A stretch of DNA of 64,000 nt from Zoroaster sp. YZ-2022 (taxonomy: Eukaryota; Echinodermata; Asteroidea; Forcipulatida; Zoroasteridae), in assembly GCA_029582265.1 (NCBI GenBank), contig CM055821.1:42599694-42663693 (forward strand), given 5' to 3'. The notes beneath the pieces were generated by a model. The model worked only from the letters and a program-made list of their open reading frames with translations. It had not been told where the DNA came from and did not search any database. The translations under genes were made by a program, and so were the position numbers. Every line of letters starts with the position of its first letter. The first letter of the stretch is position 1. This document shows, in pieces, positions 20,770 through 32,931 of this stretch.

Positions 20770-23700
20770 TTATTGGTGGAGACAGTTATAGGTGGAGACA
20801 GTTATTGGTGGAGACAGTTATTGGTGGAGACAGTTATTGGTGGAGACAGTTATTGGTGGAGACAGTTATTGGTGGAGACAGTTATTGGTGGAGACAGTTA
20901 TAGGTGGAGACAGTTATAGGTGGAGACAGTTATAGGTGGAGACAGTTATAGGTGGAGACAGTTATAGGTGGAGACAGTTATTGGTGGAGACAGTTATTGG
21001 TGGAGACAGTTATAGGTGGAGACAGTTATAGGTGGAGACAGTTATAGGTGGAGACAGTTATAGGTGGAGACAGTTATTGGTGGAGACAGTTATTGGTGGA
21101 GACAGTTATTGGTGGAGACAGTTATAGGTGGAGACAGTTATAGGTGGAGACAGTTATTGGTGGAGACAGTTATTGGTGGAGACAGTTATTGGTGGAGACA
21201 GTTATTGGTGGAGACAGTTATAGGTGGAGACAGTTATAGGTGGAGACAGTTATAGGTGGAGACAGTTATTGGTGGAGACAGTTATTGGTGGAGACAGTTA
21301 TAGGTGGAGACAGTTATTGGTGGAGACAGTTATTGGTGGAGACAGTTATTGGTGGAGACAGTTATTGGTGGAGACAGTTATAGGTGGAGACAGTTATAGG
21401 TGGAGACAGTTATAGGTGGAGACAGTTATAGGTGGAGACAGTTATTGGTGGAGACAGTTATTGGTGGAGACAGTTATGGGTGGAGACAGTTATGGGTGGA
21501 GACAGTTATGGGTGGAGACAGTTAGGTGGAGACAGTTATAGGTGGAGACAGTTATAGGTGGAGACAGTTATAGGTGGAGACAGTTATTGGTGGAGACAGT
21601 TATAGGTGGAGACAGTTAGGTGGAGACAGTTATAGGTGGAGACAGTTATTGGTGGAGACAGTTATAGGTGGAGACAGTTATTGGTGGAGACAGTTATAGG
21701 TGGAGACAGTTATAGGTGGAGACAGTTAGGTGGAGACAGTTATAGGTGGAGACAGTTAGGTGGAGACAGTTATTGGTGGAGACAGTTATAGGTGGAGACA
21801 GTTATAGGTGGAGACAGTTATAGGTGGAGACAGTTATAGGTGGAGACAGTTATAGGTGGAGACAGTTATTGGTGGAGACAGTTATTGGTGGAGACAGTTA
21901 TAGGTGGAGACAGTTATAGGTGGAGACAGTTATAGGTGGAGACAGTTATGGGTGGAGACAGTTATGGGTGGAGACAGTTATTGGTGGAGACAGTTATTGG
22001 TGGAGACAGTTATAGGTGGAGACAGTTAGGTGGAGACAGTTATAGGTGGAGACAGTTATAGGTGGAGACAGTTAGGTGGAGACAGTTATTGGTGGAGACA
22101 GTTATGGGTGGAGACAGTTATGGGTGGAGACAGTTATGGGTGGAGACAGTTATGGGTGGAGACAGTTATGGGTGGAGACAGTTATGGGTGGAGACAGTTA
22201 TGGGTGGAGACAGTTATGGGTGGAGACAGTTATGGGTGGAGACAGTTATGGGTGGAGACAGTTATAGGTGGAGACAGTTAGGTGGAGACAGTTAGGTGGA
22301 GACAGTTAGGTGGAGACAGTTATGGGTGGAGACAGTTATGGGTGGAGACAGTTATGGGTGGAGACAGTTATGGGTGGAGACAGTTATGGGTGGAGACAGT
22401 TATAGGTGGAGACAGTTATAGGTGGAGACAGTTATAGGTGGAGACAGTTATAGGTGGAGACAGTTAGGTGGAGACAGTTATAGGTGGAGACAGTTATAGG
22501 TGGAGACAGTTAGGTGGAGACAGTTATAGGTGGAGACAGTTATAGGTGGAGACAGTTATAGGTGGAGACAGTTATAGGTGGAGACAGTTATAGGTGGAGA
22601 CAGTTATAGGTGGAGACAGTTATAGGTGGAGACAGTTATAGGTGGAGACAGTTATTGGTGGAGACAGTTATAGGTGGAGACAGTTATTGGTGGAGACAGT
22701 TATTGGTGGAGACAGTTATAGGTGGAGACAGTTATTGGTGGAGACAGTTATTGGTGGAGACAGTTATAGGTGGAGACAGTTATAGGTGGAGACAGTTATT
22801 GGTGGAGACAGTTATTGGTGGAGACAGTTATAGGTGGAGACAGTTATTGGTGGAGACAGTTATAGGTGGAGACAGTTATTGGTGGAGACAGTTATTGGTG
22901 GAGACAGTTATAGGTGGAGACAGTTATAGGTGGAGACAGTTATTGGTGGAGACAGTTATTGGTGGAGACAGTTATTGGTGGAGACAGTTATTGGTGGAGA
23001 CAGTTATAGGTGGAGACAGTTATAGGTGGAGACAGTTAGGTGGAGACAGTTATTGGTGGAGACAGTTATAGGTGGAGACAGTTATAGGTGGAGACAGTTA
23101 TTGGTGGAGACAGTTATAGGTGGAGACAGTTAGGTGGAGACAGTTATTGGTGGAGACAGTTATTGGTGGAGACAGTTATTGGTGGAGACAGTTATAGGTG
23201 GAGACAGTTATAGGTGGAGACAGTTATTGGTGGAGACAGTTATTGGTGGAGACAGTTATAGGTGGAGACAGTTATTGGTGGAGACAGTTATTGGTGGAGA
23301 CAGTTATTGGTGGAGACAGTTATTGGTGGAGACAGTTATTGGTGGAGACAGTTATTGGTGGAGACAGTTATAGGTGGAGACAGTTATTGGTGGAGACAGT
23401 TATTGGTGGAGACAGTTATTGGTGGAGACAGTTATTGGTGGAGACAGTTATTGGTGGAGACAGTTATAGGTGGAGACAGTTATAGGTGGAGACAGTTAGG
23501 TGGAGACAGTTATAGGTGGAGACAGTTATAGGTGGAGACAGTTATTGGTGGAGACAGTTATAGGTGGAGACAGTTAGGTGGAGACAGTTATTGGTGGAGA
23601 CAGTTATTGGTGGAGACAGTTATAGGTGGAGACAGTTATTGGTGGAGACAGTTATAGGTGGAGACAGTTATTGGTGGAGACAGTTATGGGTGGAGACAGT

Positions 23701-23836
23701 TATGGGTGGAGACAGTTATGGGTGGAGACAGTTATGGGTGGAGACAGTTATGGGTGGAGACAGTTATGGGTGGAGACAGTTATGGGTGGAGACAGTTATG
23801 GGTGGAGACAGTTATGGGTGGAGACAGTTATGGGTG
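20770..23836 (+). repeat. 16-bp minisatellite, about 190 copies over 3.07 kb
   Basis: The unit is GGTGGAGACAGTTATN. Four versions alternate: ...TATTGG, ...TATAGG, ...TATGGG and a 14-bp version with TAGG (two bases shorter). The versions are clustered: runs of TATGGG lie at 22096-22260, 22316-22400 and 23684-23836, and the stretch 22264-22640 lacks TATTGG. It is non-coding: 16 is not a multiple of 3, so the same array opens all three frames. It ends 249 bp before a SEL1L exon, so it lies in the preceding intron. Confidence 0.98.
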
Positions 23837-24058
23837 TGCTTTTTGCATGTACACAATCCTTTATAATTTTTTTATTCTTGGTTTTTTTTAAGGAGGGGAT
23901 GGCCCCTGTGGTCCCCCCCCCCCTCCAGTTGTCCAGGGCTACATTTTTCATGCTAGTATATTTGATCCACCACAAGCCTATGGAATTGGCTCTCTAAATT
24001 ATTAAGAGGCATTTTAAGGATAAGTGCTAAAAGTCTCACATTTATATCTGTATTGTAA

Positions 24059-24322
<264 letters not shown>

Positions 24323-24485
24323 TGATGTCAATAAACCATGTAACACCAGTTTACATTTGAAGCGCCCTCTGTTGTTTTCTTCTGGAATTTCTATTTGTAA
24401 AAATGTTCCCATTTTGCAGTTTGACATCCGCAATTGTTGAAATTAACAGTAAATCGGATATAAGATGCGTGTAATATACCTTTAA

Positions 24486-24693
24486 AAGGACAATATCGTC
24501 ACGATCTGAGCAGACTTTCAGCAGGGCATGGAATTGGTGTCATAGCTTAAGATGAGCAGAGTGACTGAAAATTACTGGCTTTATAGAGCAGCAACTGTAA
24601 TATGATGTTATCTTGTGGGGAATTATTTTCAGTCACTGAGTGAATGTAAAACTAGCACTCCATGCTCTGTTGATCGTGCCGAATACTGTCCCT
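24486..24693. mobile_element. TTAA / AGGGACAG-family MITE, complete (208 bp)
   Basis: TTAA at 24482-24485 and 24694-24697. The ends AAGGACAATATCGTCACGAT and its inverse (ATCGTGCCGAATACTGTCCCT) face each other. Internal halves share GTGACTGAAAATTACTGG and its inverse form. Confidence 0.9.
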
Positions 24694-24715
24694 TTAATTT
24701 CTTCTGTAAACCTTA

Positions 24716-24802
24716 ATAACAAATTTACTGAAGCAGGATTCGAACCAATGACGTCCACATTACTGTACTCTTGCTCTACCAACTTAACTCCCTGTGGTAG
24801 GA
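24716..24802 (-). repeat. tRNA-like sequence (SINE head or tRNA pseudogene)
   Basis: On the minus strand: AGTTGGTAGAGCAAGAGTAC, then TTGGTTCGAATCCTGC. D-arm and T-arm words are good, but the acceptor ends do not pair convincingly, so I do not call a functional tRNA. Confidence 0.6.
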
Positions 24803-24888
24803 GGTCTCCCAAATGTTCATTTCTGTCAAACTTCAGCCATTTCTTAACATAAAACCAAAGTTAAACGCCAATGCTACAACTAGTTTCA

Positions 24889-25335
24889 TTTTATTTTCAT
24901 TTCATTTATTGATTTCACAGGTAGAAAAACAAATACACACAAATTTACATTAAATTAACAGAAACAGAAACAAAGGTAGCACCCCTGTAGGATTACAAAA
25001 AAGTAAACTAAATTACTGTGGAGTTGATCTCCTGATGCTACCACATAGGAAGTAAACAAACATTGAATCACACAAAGAACGATAAACGACATGGCTATAG
25101 GCTCACTTTGAGATATAAAAACAATACTAAAATAAAAATATAAAAAGTTAATACTACACAGTTTGAGTTAGGGCATCTGCTAGGCCAGGGACTAATAAAA
25201 AAAATTCTAAGTGAATTAATAAATAAAGATAAACTATAAATAACTGTTTCTTTAACATCTGCTGGTAGAACCTCCCATAATGTTGGAAATCTATTACAAA
25301 GAGAATGATGAGCAGCATTGGACCTTGTCAAAACG
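24889..25335 (-). pseudogene. LINE 3' end: C-terminus plus 3' UTR
   Basis: On the minus strand TRSNAAHHSLCNRFPTLWEV is followed by LPADVKE and FINSLR, the W..LP...F...L pattern at the C-terminus of CR1/L2/jockey-type polyproteins. It is followed by an AT-rich 3' UTR ending in AAATGAAATGAAAATAAAAT. Upstream, stops interrupt the frame at about 25350. A 5'-truncated old insertion. Confidence 0.55.
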
Positions 25336-25424
25336 AATCAAATAAAGAAACCAAGGATTCCTCAAAAGTGCCTGGAGCACTGTTGCTCGAAAGCCTGAAA
25401 AAAAAACCTATGAAGAAAAGAAGA

Positions 25425-25575
25425 ATGTTCACATGTAGATATAGGAGGAAAACACCACTGGAATTTCACAAGGGACTGAAATCCAATCCGCATGTTAAGC
25501 TTGGGTCCTGGTGGGATTCAAACCCGGTTCTCCAGAGGTGAAGCGCCGCTACGCCAATCTGCTCCCCTAGATATC
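25425..25575 (-). mobile_element. tRNA-related SINE fragment (family A)
   Basis: Shares AGGAGGAAAACACCACTGGA-type words and CCAATCCGCATG with 4975-5150 and 50865-51045. The inverted B box is GGGATTCAAACCC (GGGTTTGAATCCC on the minus strand). Confidence 0.7.
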
Positions 25576-26251
25576 AACCACAAGTTTACCCAAAACCAAA
25601 TCTGTTTTCAATCTTGTCCTGCGGCTTGTCCGTGTTTGGTCCGCACTTTACCGTCAAGATTTGTTGCTATTACTTCAGGATTTGTTTATTTGTGCAATGC
25701 ATGACTACGTTTACTTGTTTTGCGTCTTCATAGAGTGCAAGGCCCATGTAACTCTTTATGTGAGCACACTCTGATTGTTGGGCTTTTTTTTTCTTTTCTT
25801 TTTTAATTGTTGAGTCATCTGAAAAGGACATGTTTCAGCTGCTTTCGGTTGTTTTGTATTCATTTTGCTGCGAATTAAAGGAAGTATATACCTTCGGGAA
25901 ATTATTCCGTCCGATGTTTGAGAAAACGTGAAATGTATTAACACTGTTTTAAATGGATGTCAGCCATGATCCACTTTAGAATGAATGCAAACATCCGATT
26001 GAATGTAAACAAACCTGATTGCATTTTGATATTGTTATTGTTGGCACAGTGAAATGAGCTGAAACGTTCACATGTTGGTTTCTGTACACCTCCCTAGATT
26101 CTTATGAAGCATGGATGTACATTATTTACAGACATCTTACCAATGGTACAGTATATGCACTTTCTTTAAAGAAGCCATTTTCCATTTATAACATACATGT
26201 ATGACAAGGATCAGCAATTTGCTGTGGTTTTGCAGCACTTGAATCTTTCAA
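25576..26251. other. Intronic, mostly unremarkable
   Basis: The part 26040-26150 shares words (TGTTGGTTTCTGTACA, ACAGACATCTT) with 34310-34400, an old dispersed repeat. No exon seen. Confidence 0.45.
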
Positions 26252-26372
26252 AAGAAAATTCTTGAAGACGATCAGAGCATACTGATCGAAACATCGAGTT
26301 GTAACCATCAGTTCTTTTCAGAACTAATTACTACTCATTTAAGAATTTCACATGGTGTCACCACAAACAGTC
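26252..26372 (+). mobile_element. Copy of the GATCGAAACGTC repeat family
   Basis: Holds the GACGATCAG...CTGATCGAAAC hairpin core, then GAGTTGTAAC, AGTTCTTTTCAGAACTAATT and a CACATGGTGTCACC end, as at 33505, 42200 and 58030. Confidence 0.85.
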
Positions 26373-26616
26373 TTTACTTTAAAAAAAAAAATAAAAAAAT
26401 TTGGTAGGACTGCTCATTAATTATACATGGATAATAATTTATGTTACCATAAATATGTAATCCGTACTTAACCCTCCTACTTTTGGTACCTTTTTCATAC
26501 AAGTTGATGCATCATTTGAAACCATTCGCTTTTGTGGTTTTGAATAGTGAAATAACTGTGTACAGTATTGATTCCACCAAATGGTTTTGAATGGTACATG
26601 TACATTGTAGGTCAGC

Positions 26617-27659
26617 TACCGTAATTTCCGGAATATAAGCCGCGCGGTGTATAAGCCGCACTACCCCAAAATCACCAAAACAAGATTCATGCGTCAACAT
26701 ATAAGCCGCACCGCGTATAAGCCGCACACACAGAGGCCCGCCGGACGCCACTCACTGTTGGTACTTAGCCACAAGGGGGGTCATAAAGGGGGTCATTGTG
26801 TTGCGTTCGAGTCAAAATGTATTGAAAGAGACACAATAGCATACCTTGACAAGTGAAAATTTGTAATACTAATAGTAAAGTTTGGCACATTTTACGCATG
26901 TCCGAAATACATGTGCATGTACAGGAATCAACGGCACTGCTTGTGGGATCGATATTTCTTCGACTCCACGTGTTTCTTGACATCGTTAAGGCCACCATGG
27001 CTAATGCAGAAATCCGTGCTGCATATTTTACAAAATGCGTGAAGTTCCCCAAGTTTGGTGGCAGCAATAACTGGGTAGCTTTCTGAGTATTTATCTCGAA
27101 ATTTCTGCACCATTTTTATTTTGCTGTTCCGTTCCCGTATCACTATTTACGGCATATCGCATTCGTGAATGTCGAACGTAGTCCCGCTGGTTGCCTGCTT
27201 TCTGCACTGGCGTACATGTAATCACTACAGCGGCAACCAACGAAGCGATGACTCATCGCCTGCCACGCGTAACGAATTTTCCTATTGGCTCCTTCCATAG
27301 ACTACGATATAACAAATTTTCCCATTGGCTCTCTGGTACACGCATGGCTACGATCTACGTAGTGGATTCTGATGTCGCTGGCGCTAAACGTTGCAACGGT
27401 TTTTTCAGAAGTTTTGAATAAATCTGTGTGTATCGAGGTCCGCTCACGAAAACTGACAATGACCAGACCATTTTCGCTACGAACAATAAAGGTTTTTAGG
27501 TTTCTGTTTCTGTCTGTTTACCAACGATTTTTGCATTGTGTTTTGTTCTTCAAGATTCATACCTCGGCGTATAAGCCGCACCGCGTATAAACCGCAGGCA
27601 ACTTTTACCGTGTCAAAATCAACGTATAAGCCGCGGCTTATATTCCGGAAATTACGGTA
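26617..27659. mobile_element. 1.04-kb DNA transposon with ATAAGCCGC-type ends
   Basis: The left TACCGTAATTTCCGGAATAT (then AAGCCGC) is inverted at 27620-27659. Subterminal copies of GTATAAGCCGCACCG are repeated at both ends. TA lies at both outer edges, but no 8-bp duplication is visible. The middle contains a zinc-finger relic (26928-27143, minus) and is otherwise non-coding, so this is a non-autonomous deletion derivative. Confidence 0.85.
26928..27143 (-). pseudogene. Zinc-finger N-terminus of a hAT-like transposase (relic)
   Basis: Reads KFRDKYSESYPVIAATKLGE, then HAFCKICSTDFCISHGGLND and VKKHVESKKYRSH. The C-x2-C...H...H pattern with the F.ISHGG.ND phrase is familiar from N-terminal fingers of hAT-like transposases and domesticated relatives. 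It would bind DNA or partners; no catalytic RNase-H part is present. About 60 residues only, inside the 26617-27659 element, so it is what remains of the element's own gene. Confidence 0.65.
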
Positions 27660-27899
27660 ATACAAAACCTTGTTTGGATACTTCTAAGTGGTGAATCAAT
27701 GGACCCTATGCATTTGAATGGATTTGAATGGTAGTAAAGCTTGCTACCAACACTGTACAAAACCAATGGGCATTTTTGAAAGTGGAAATTTTGAATGGTT
27801 TCAAATGGTCTATCAGTAGGAGGGTTAATGGACAAAACAATTGTTCCATGAACTTGAAGTGTAATAAAAAGCATGTATATATAAAACAAAAAAACAAAA
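27660..27899. other. No recognisable feature
   Basis: Has several GAATGGT words (27716-27806) but no clear array or gene. Confidence 0.4.
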
Positions 27900-28065
27900 A
27901 CTGCTTACCAGAAAAATTTGCTTAGAAGATTTCTTTGGTTACCAGCCAACATTTCATATAAAATGTATGCATTTTGGCTGGTAGTCTGTTTTATATTGCC
28001 TAGCAAAAATACATGCTCAGCAAAATTCTCTGCTCAGGTGCCCTTTGAAATTGGCCCCCTGGATG
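27900..28065. repeat. Dispersed repeat with TGCTTAGCA words (inverse copy)
   Basis: Inverse match to 5375-5625: GGCTGGTAGTCTGTTTTATA, AGCAAAATTCTCTGCTCAG, TTTGAAATTGGCCCC. Confidence 0.6.
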
Positions 28066-28301
28066 GCAACTTGTCATTATCAGCTCTGACTGCAATTTTA
28101 ATGATACTTGTTCAGTCCTCCCTGGGTTGTGTATCACTTGCCAGGGCTCTTGCTTCCCTCTTGTTCTGTGTCACTGTAGAGACTGAATACAGTCAAGGGC
28201 AGGGTGTATTTCAACCAGTCGCCTCAGTACAGCAGAGATGTAACCAAGTCATTCTTATTCAAGTCATGTCACAAGAAATTTCTTTTTCCAATTCATAGTA
28301 C

Positions 28302-28480
28302 CTGGGGTGTGATTTGTTCGGATTTTTACAAATTGCAATGTTGTGATCCTCTGGATTGTAAAGATTTAATCAATAAAGGAAAGCAAAGCCAAGACTGTGA
28401 ACTATAGATTTCACTCCAGCACTGTTCACAACAGCGGCCCCAATACCCCTAGCAAAATTTACGTGGATTTTTCAAAACTT
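28302..28480. mobile_element. GGGGTGTGATTT-family MITE, right-truncated copy
   Basis: Starts GGGGTGTGATTTGTTCGGAT; shares GGAAAGCAAAGCCAA and ACAACAGCGGCCCCAATACC with 32932-33130. The far end is missing. Confidence 0.75.
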
Positions 28481-29369
28481 GGATGTTGCCAATTATCAAA
28501 ATTTGAGGTTCGCAAGTCGGGTAAAAGTTCTGGAAGAGAGTTGGACAGAAAAAGAAGAATGAATAATAATAATTCTAACAATTTCAATAGGTGTTCAGGC
28601 TCGACCTGAACACATGTAAACTAACAAACCAAAAAATACTTTCAGAATTGCGAAAGTGCAAATGATGAAGTTTTCAGATTTTTGTCAATGTTTTACAAAG
28701 TTGACAGTACAACCATGGTTTGAGAATTACTGACTTGAGTAAAGAACTCTGAAATGCTTGATTTTTTTTTTCATGACTTTTTCATGAATACAAAACCTGC
28801 TCACTTTTCAATAGTGATCATGCACCATATATCAATACAAAAGTATTTTGTTTGTAACTTTGTTTAAACATTAGACATACATGATATATGACTAGACACT
28901 TGTGTACATGTACATGTATGTTGGCATCCAACCATAGTATTATTTAGCCAGAGGGGTATCTGGGTGTCTTTTGAACACCCTGTTTCAATTTTGGACACCC
29001 TGCATTTCATCTGGCATTTACATGTAAACGTATTGTAAGTGAACAATTTGGACACCCTGTTTTGAAATTTCCAGCAAATTTGCACACCCTATTTCTAAAT
29101 GCTGGCTAACACCTTGCATCCAACACTGTAGGTGTCAGATTAAACGTCAGATTAAATGGAAGGTACAACAAGTATCAATTATCCTAATCAATTATTGTCA
29201 GAAGTGCTTTCATTTGAGAGATAACATGAATTGTTATGTTGAATTTACATAAACTTGTCCTCTGGCATTTTTTTGTAAAACATACAAATGCACAAAAAAC
29301 ATCAAACAGTTTTTTTTCATCGTTTTATCAAAAACGAGAGCACCTTTTTTAAAACAAACTTTAAATGGA
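28481..29369. other. Intronic stretch
   Basis: No exon recognised. Four GGACACCCTGT/ACACCCT words occur between 28970 and 29090, a degenerate tandem pattern. Confidence 0.45.
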
Positions 29370-29480
29370 GAATTAGATGTTGCAAACTTGCACACCAACC
29401 TTAAAGGACCTGTTGTATAAATGCAAAATAGTAGTTATTGACCAAAGGTCTTTGAGAAATAACCTGCTACATGTAGGTTC
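29370..29480 (-). repeat. Retroelement-like repeat (GGTTCGAAAC family)
   Basis: GTTGCAAACTTG, AAAGGACCTGTTGTATAAAT and GTTATTGACC match 15590-15690 and the inverse of 63745-63875. Near 29455-29485 it keeps GAAATAACCTGCTACATGTA and GGTTCGAAAC. Confidence 0.7.
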
Positions 29481-29575
29481 GAAACTTGATCAAACATTCA
29501 CGGGTTACATGTACTTTAATGATATATTCCTTTTAAGATGTTTACTGGTCAGCAGATTCTTGTTCACTTATCAGT

Positions 29576-29672
29576 TCATACAATAATATAATGCGCCTTG
29601 AGCACCAGTTTGGTGGATACTGCACTATATACACTGTAAGTCCACATTATTATTATTATTATTATTACAAGA
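29576..29672 (+). mobile_element. SINE family B, 3'-end fragment
   Basis: AATGCGCCTTGAGCACCAGT, TGGTGGATAC, then an (ATT)n tail at 29648-29666. It is the sense-strand 3' end of the SINE seen complete at 30340-30720; the 5' part is missing, as expected for target-primed insertion. Confidence 0.85.
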
Positions 29673-30339
29673 GCTAGAGTTCCCAGCCAAGTTGAGTATA
29701 TGTGTACCTGCAGTGCTGGTTTTAGAGGTAAAAGTAAAATCGACATGATAATCGACATGCTGATTCCATCGCTTCACTTATCTCATTCTTAAGCCTCCCG
29801 TAAACATCAATCCTGGTTGCTGATTGGTCAGCAGCCATGTAACATTGTGCGGCTTGAAGCTGTTTGCTGCTGCACGCATTGTTATTGTAAGTTGACACTT
29901 TTCAGAGTAAATAAAGAAATGCCGGAAATTTGTTTGGGAAAAATTACAGAATGTGTTTGTGCGTTGCTTATGTAAATCCATGCTTCCATGTACCTTGATT
30001 GAAAATAACGGAACGGCAGGAAGATAATTATTGTATTGCATGTGCAATCTTTCATGTGAATATCTGATGTCGTCTTAAACCAGCGGCAAGTAACTCGAGA
30101 TTTAACACCCACTAGCAGAGAGGAGAGCGTCGTCACTAAAGTGATGAAAATCACACTTACATTTGAATTCTTGAGTCTGTGATGGGAGTTACTTTATTTA
30201 AAGGGAAGGTACAGCATTGGCAATATTGTCAAAACTGCTTGCAAGTACGAGTATGCTTACTCTCTTTGAATCTAGATAAAGAGTACTCGTTCCTAAATTC
30301 GAAATGAAAACTATTTACCTTTTCCATCATGTGCTTAAC
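29673..30339. other. No recognisable gene
   Basis: TTTAAAGGGAAGGTACAGCA at 30198 matches the dispersed word at 10427 and (inverse) 41560. Otherwise nothing. Confidence 0.45.
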
Positions 30340-30720
30340 ACCATAATAATAATAATAATAATAATAATAATGTGGACTTATAGAGCACACTTATCCACCA
30401 AACTGGTGCTCAAGGCACATTATATTATTACCCCTGCTCATCAGGCTCATAAAGCATTCCTGAAACCATCTCAGCTCCCTGGGGAGTATACAGCTGAATT
30501 GCTGCCATTACAGCGCATATAGGGCTAATCAAACACAACAACCAACTCTGCCCTCACAGGTACCCATTTACCCCTGGGTGGAGAGAAGCAATTACATGGT
30601 AAAGTGTCTTGCTCAAGGACACAAGCACCATGGTCGCGGTTGGGATTGGAACCCACATTCTGACGACTCGGCCATCAGAACACAAATCCGATGCACTAAA
30701 CCGCCCGACCATGGCACTCC
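30340..30720 (-). mobile_element. tRNA-derived SINE (family B), full length
   Basis: The + strand begins with (AAT)n (30343-30372) and ends at GACCATGGCACTCC. The minus-strand reading is tRNA head, CTTGAGCAAGACACTTTACC body, L2-like tail, (ATT)n. Confidence 0.9.
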
Positions 30721-31419
30721 ATGTAAATTTCTCATTAAAATCAACAATTTTACTTTATTTTTGAAGTTTGAATTGTATACCTTGCCTTTGAGAAGTGCTC
30801 TGTGTATTGTAATTGATGGACAATCAGCGGCAAGTTGCAGGTGCATCTCTGCTCCCTTTCCCTACCTCCCTCGTCCCATCCCTGGTGGCTAGCCGTGCAT
30901 GCATTATGAGAGAGAAGTAGAGCGTTGATATAGATACCATGGAGTGCGTGTAGGTACATGTACAGTTCACTCACACCGCGCACCAGCAGGTGATGGCCTC
31001 TCATCGGTGGGTTTCTCCTTCGGACAAACTCTCTCCGACACTCGTTGTTGGTTCATCCGCTACATCCTTCCAATAACATGACTCCGAAATGACGTTCGAT
31101 TGTTTCAGTTCGATCGACCTTGTACATGTACGTCCACCTGAAAGGATTTGGTCGGCGTGGCTTTTTTGTGAGAGAAATAACACATTTACAAGGAAGTGTA
31201 AAATGTAATGAAATTATGCAGTTGAAGGTCGTCTGCTGACCAGGTGATCTCGTAGGGTCAGAAATACTAATTGAGTTTTCAAAATTTTCTCATGAACATA
31301 TTTACATTGAGTCTCTTTATAATTAAGTACAGTTAACACATAGTGCCATGTAAGATTTAAGGCTTTGTGTGATGGATTATTGATATTGCTTCGGTTTGCA
31401 GTAACATGTATTTACAAGT
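30721..31419. other. No recognisable feature
   Basis: No exon or clear repeat read here. Confidence 0.45.
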
Positions 31420-31705
31420 TCTTATTGCACAACTCATATCTCAAGGCTAAGTGAGACTATGGTTCAGGGGAGAAACAATATCGGGCAACTCGTTTTTTCA
31501 ACTATCGCTAAGTGAGAATGTGGTTCAGAGAGAACCACGGCGACTTCACAGGGTCTTCTCTATGTTTCGGTTAGCGTGCTCTAATCATCGTCAGGAGAAG
31601 ATGAATCTCCTTTAGTGACAGTTGAGATAAGGTTCTTTTCAGAACCTGTTCCTCACTTGGGGATAGTTGAGATAAACACATGGTTTTACCGCAAACCGAA
31701 ATGAC
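31420..31705. mobile_element. Repeat with GGTTCAGGGAGAAC words, copy 1
   Basis: ATGGTTCAGGGGAGAAACAA, GAGAATGTGGTTCAGAGAGA, GTTCTTTTCAGAACCT, CACTT.G.GATAGTTGAGAT and an ending TTTTACCGCAAACCGAAA match 38380-38605. The ends (CGGTTTGCAGTAAC near 31393; TTACCGCAAACCG) are inverted. A fragment is at 34235-34310. Confidence 0.65.
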
Positions 31706-32569
31706 AACATAGTGACATCTTCCTTAAAAGTGTACAGAGCATTAAATCCAAGTTAAGCTGGTTGGTACAAAAGTACATTGACATTTCTGGGAAAAAAGTA
31801 CATTGACATATCTGGAAAATACACCTTTAAAGCACTTATTATATATACATTATTGGTCTTCTCAGATATAAATGACCACAAATTTACATGTAATTTACTT
31901 GCTGTTAAGTTGATGATGGTTTAAAATATATTCAAATATTTCTGTGAGGTGTTATCATTTAAGTACAACTTGTCAAATTATTTTCTTGAATGAATATTTG
32001 TACTGTATATGAAAATCCGAATGAGTTTTCACAATTTTCTCGTTAAAGATAAAATTCAGATAAGCCGAAACTTTCACAGGTTTAGTTTTCGCTTGATTTC
32101 TTATAAAGTATTGACGCATTTACATACAATTTTACCAAAAGGGCATCCCGACTTTAAGCACATACATTTCCATTTAAAAAAATTTCCAAGAATTTGCTGA
32201 GCGTCGGCCAGCGGACGTCTTTTTGACTGGCTGTTTAGTAGACCCATCCACTCAGGCGGTGTACATCAAAATAAACACCTGCTGAGAATTATATCAATGC
32301 AAATCAATTTTTTATCAACATGACACCAACTGTGCGTGTCACTTGATATGCAGTAATGGTGCATATGTACATACCCCGAGGTGGATGACTTCATTTCTAG
32401 ATTAATCTCAACTCTCTCTGGAGATGAGATCAAGTGTAGTTCCTGAAACATCTTAATTTTAGTTTTTACATAGAAGTGATTAGCTGACTTGTAGTCGATG
32501 TTAACTGCACGTTTGGGCTGTCAGTAGAACAGTTGGTGATTGAAGATATAAAATATGTCATAATTTTAA
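31706..32569. other. No recognisable gene
   Basis: A short duplication (GTACATTGACAT.TCTGG.AAA) occurs at 31772-31820. Otherwise AT-rich intron. Confidence 0.45.
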
Positions 32570-32813
32570 CCTGTGCGCGTCGGGAATAAAACATTTTTTC
32601 TGGGCCCCTGTGCGGGTTTATTTTTCCCACACACACCGTGAATGGAAGCTTCCACAGCGGGTGGCCACGTCTTCCGATCATGTCACCGTACACGGGTGGC
32701 TCAATCGAGCATGCATACCAATATTCCGGAGTTTCCTTTGGCATGTTTAGACGCTCTCCGATCCACGGTGCAAAAAAAAATTGCGTGTATACACGGCCTC
32801 CGACGCGAACTGG
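32570..32813. mobile_element. 244-bp non-autonomous TTAA element (short form)
   Basis: TTAA (32566-32569) then CCTGTGCGCGTCGG; ends CCGACGCGAACTGG then TTAA (32814-32817). It is an internally deleted relative of 17320-18061. Confidence 0.85.
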
Positions 32814-32931
32814 TTAATCATAAACTGAGAGGAAGGTATGTGGCCGGGCCTTTTTTGAGTGGTATTCTGAAAGTAGCTAGCCTGGCAAAATAAGATCTGG
32901 CTTCCATCTCCCCATCCATGATACATAGTGT

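Noticed and set aside
20770..23836. CRISPR-like array
   Set aside because: There are no unique spacers; it is a direct head-to-tail minisatellite in an animal intron.
20694..23997. Many ORFs of 60-153 codons with the periodic METVIGGDSY..WRQL peptide
   Set aside because: They are translations of the 16-bp minisatellite. Since 16 is not a multiple of 3, all three frames carry the same peptide; there is no start context or splice support.
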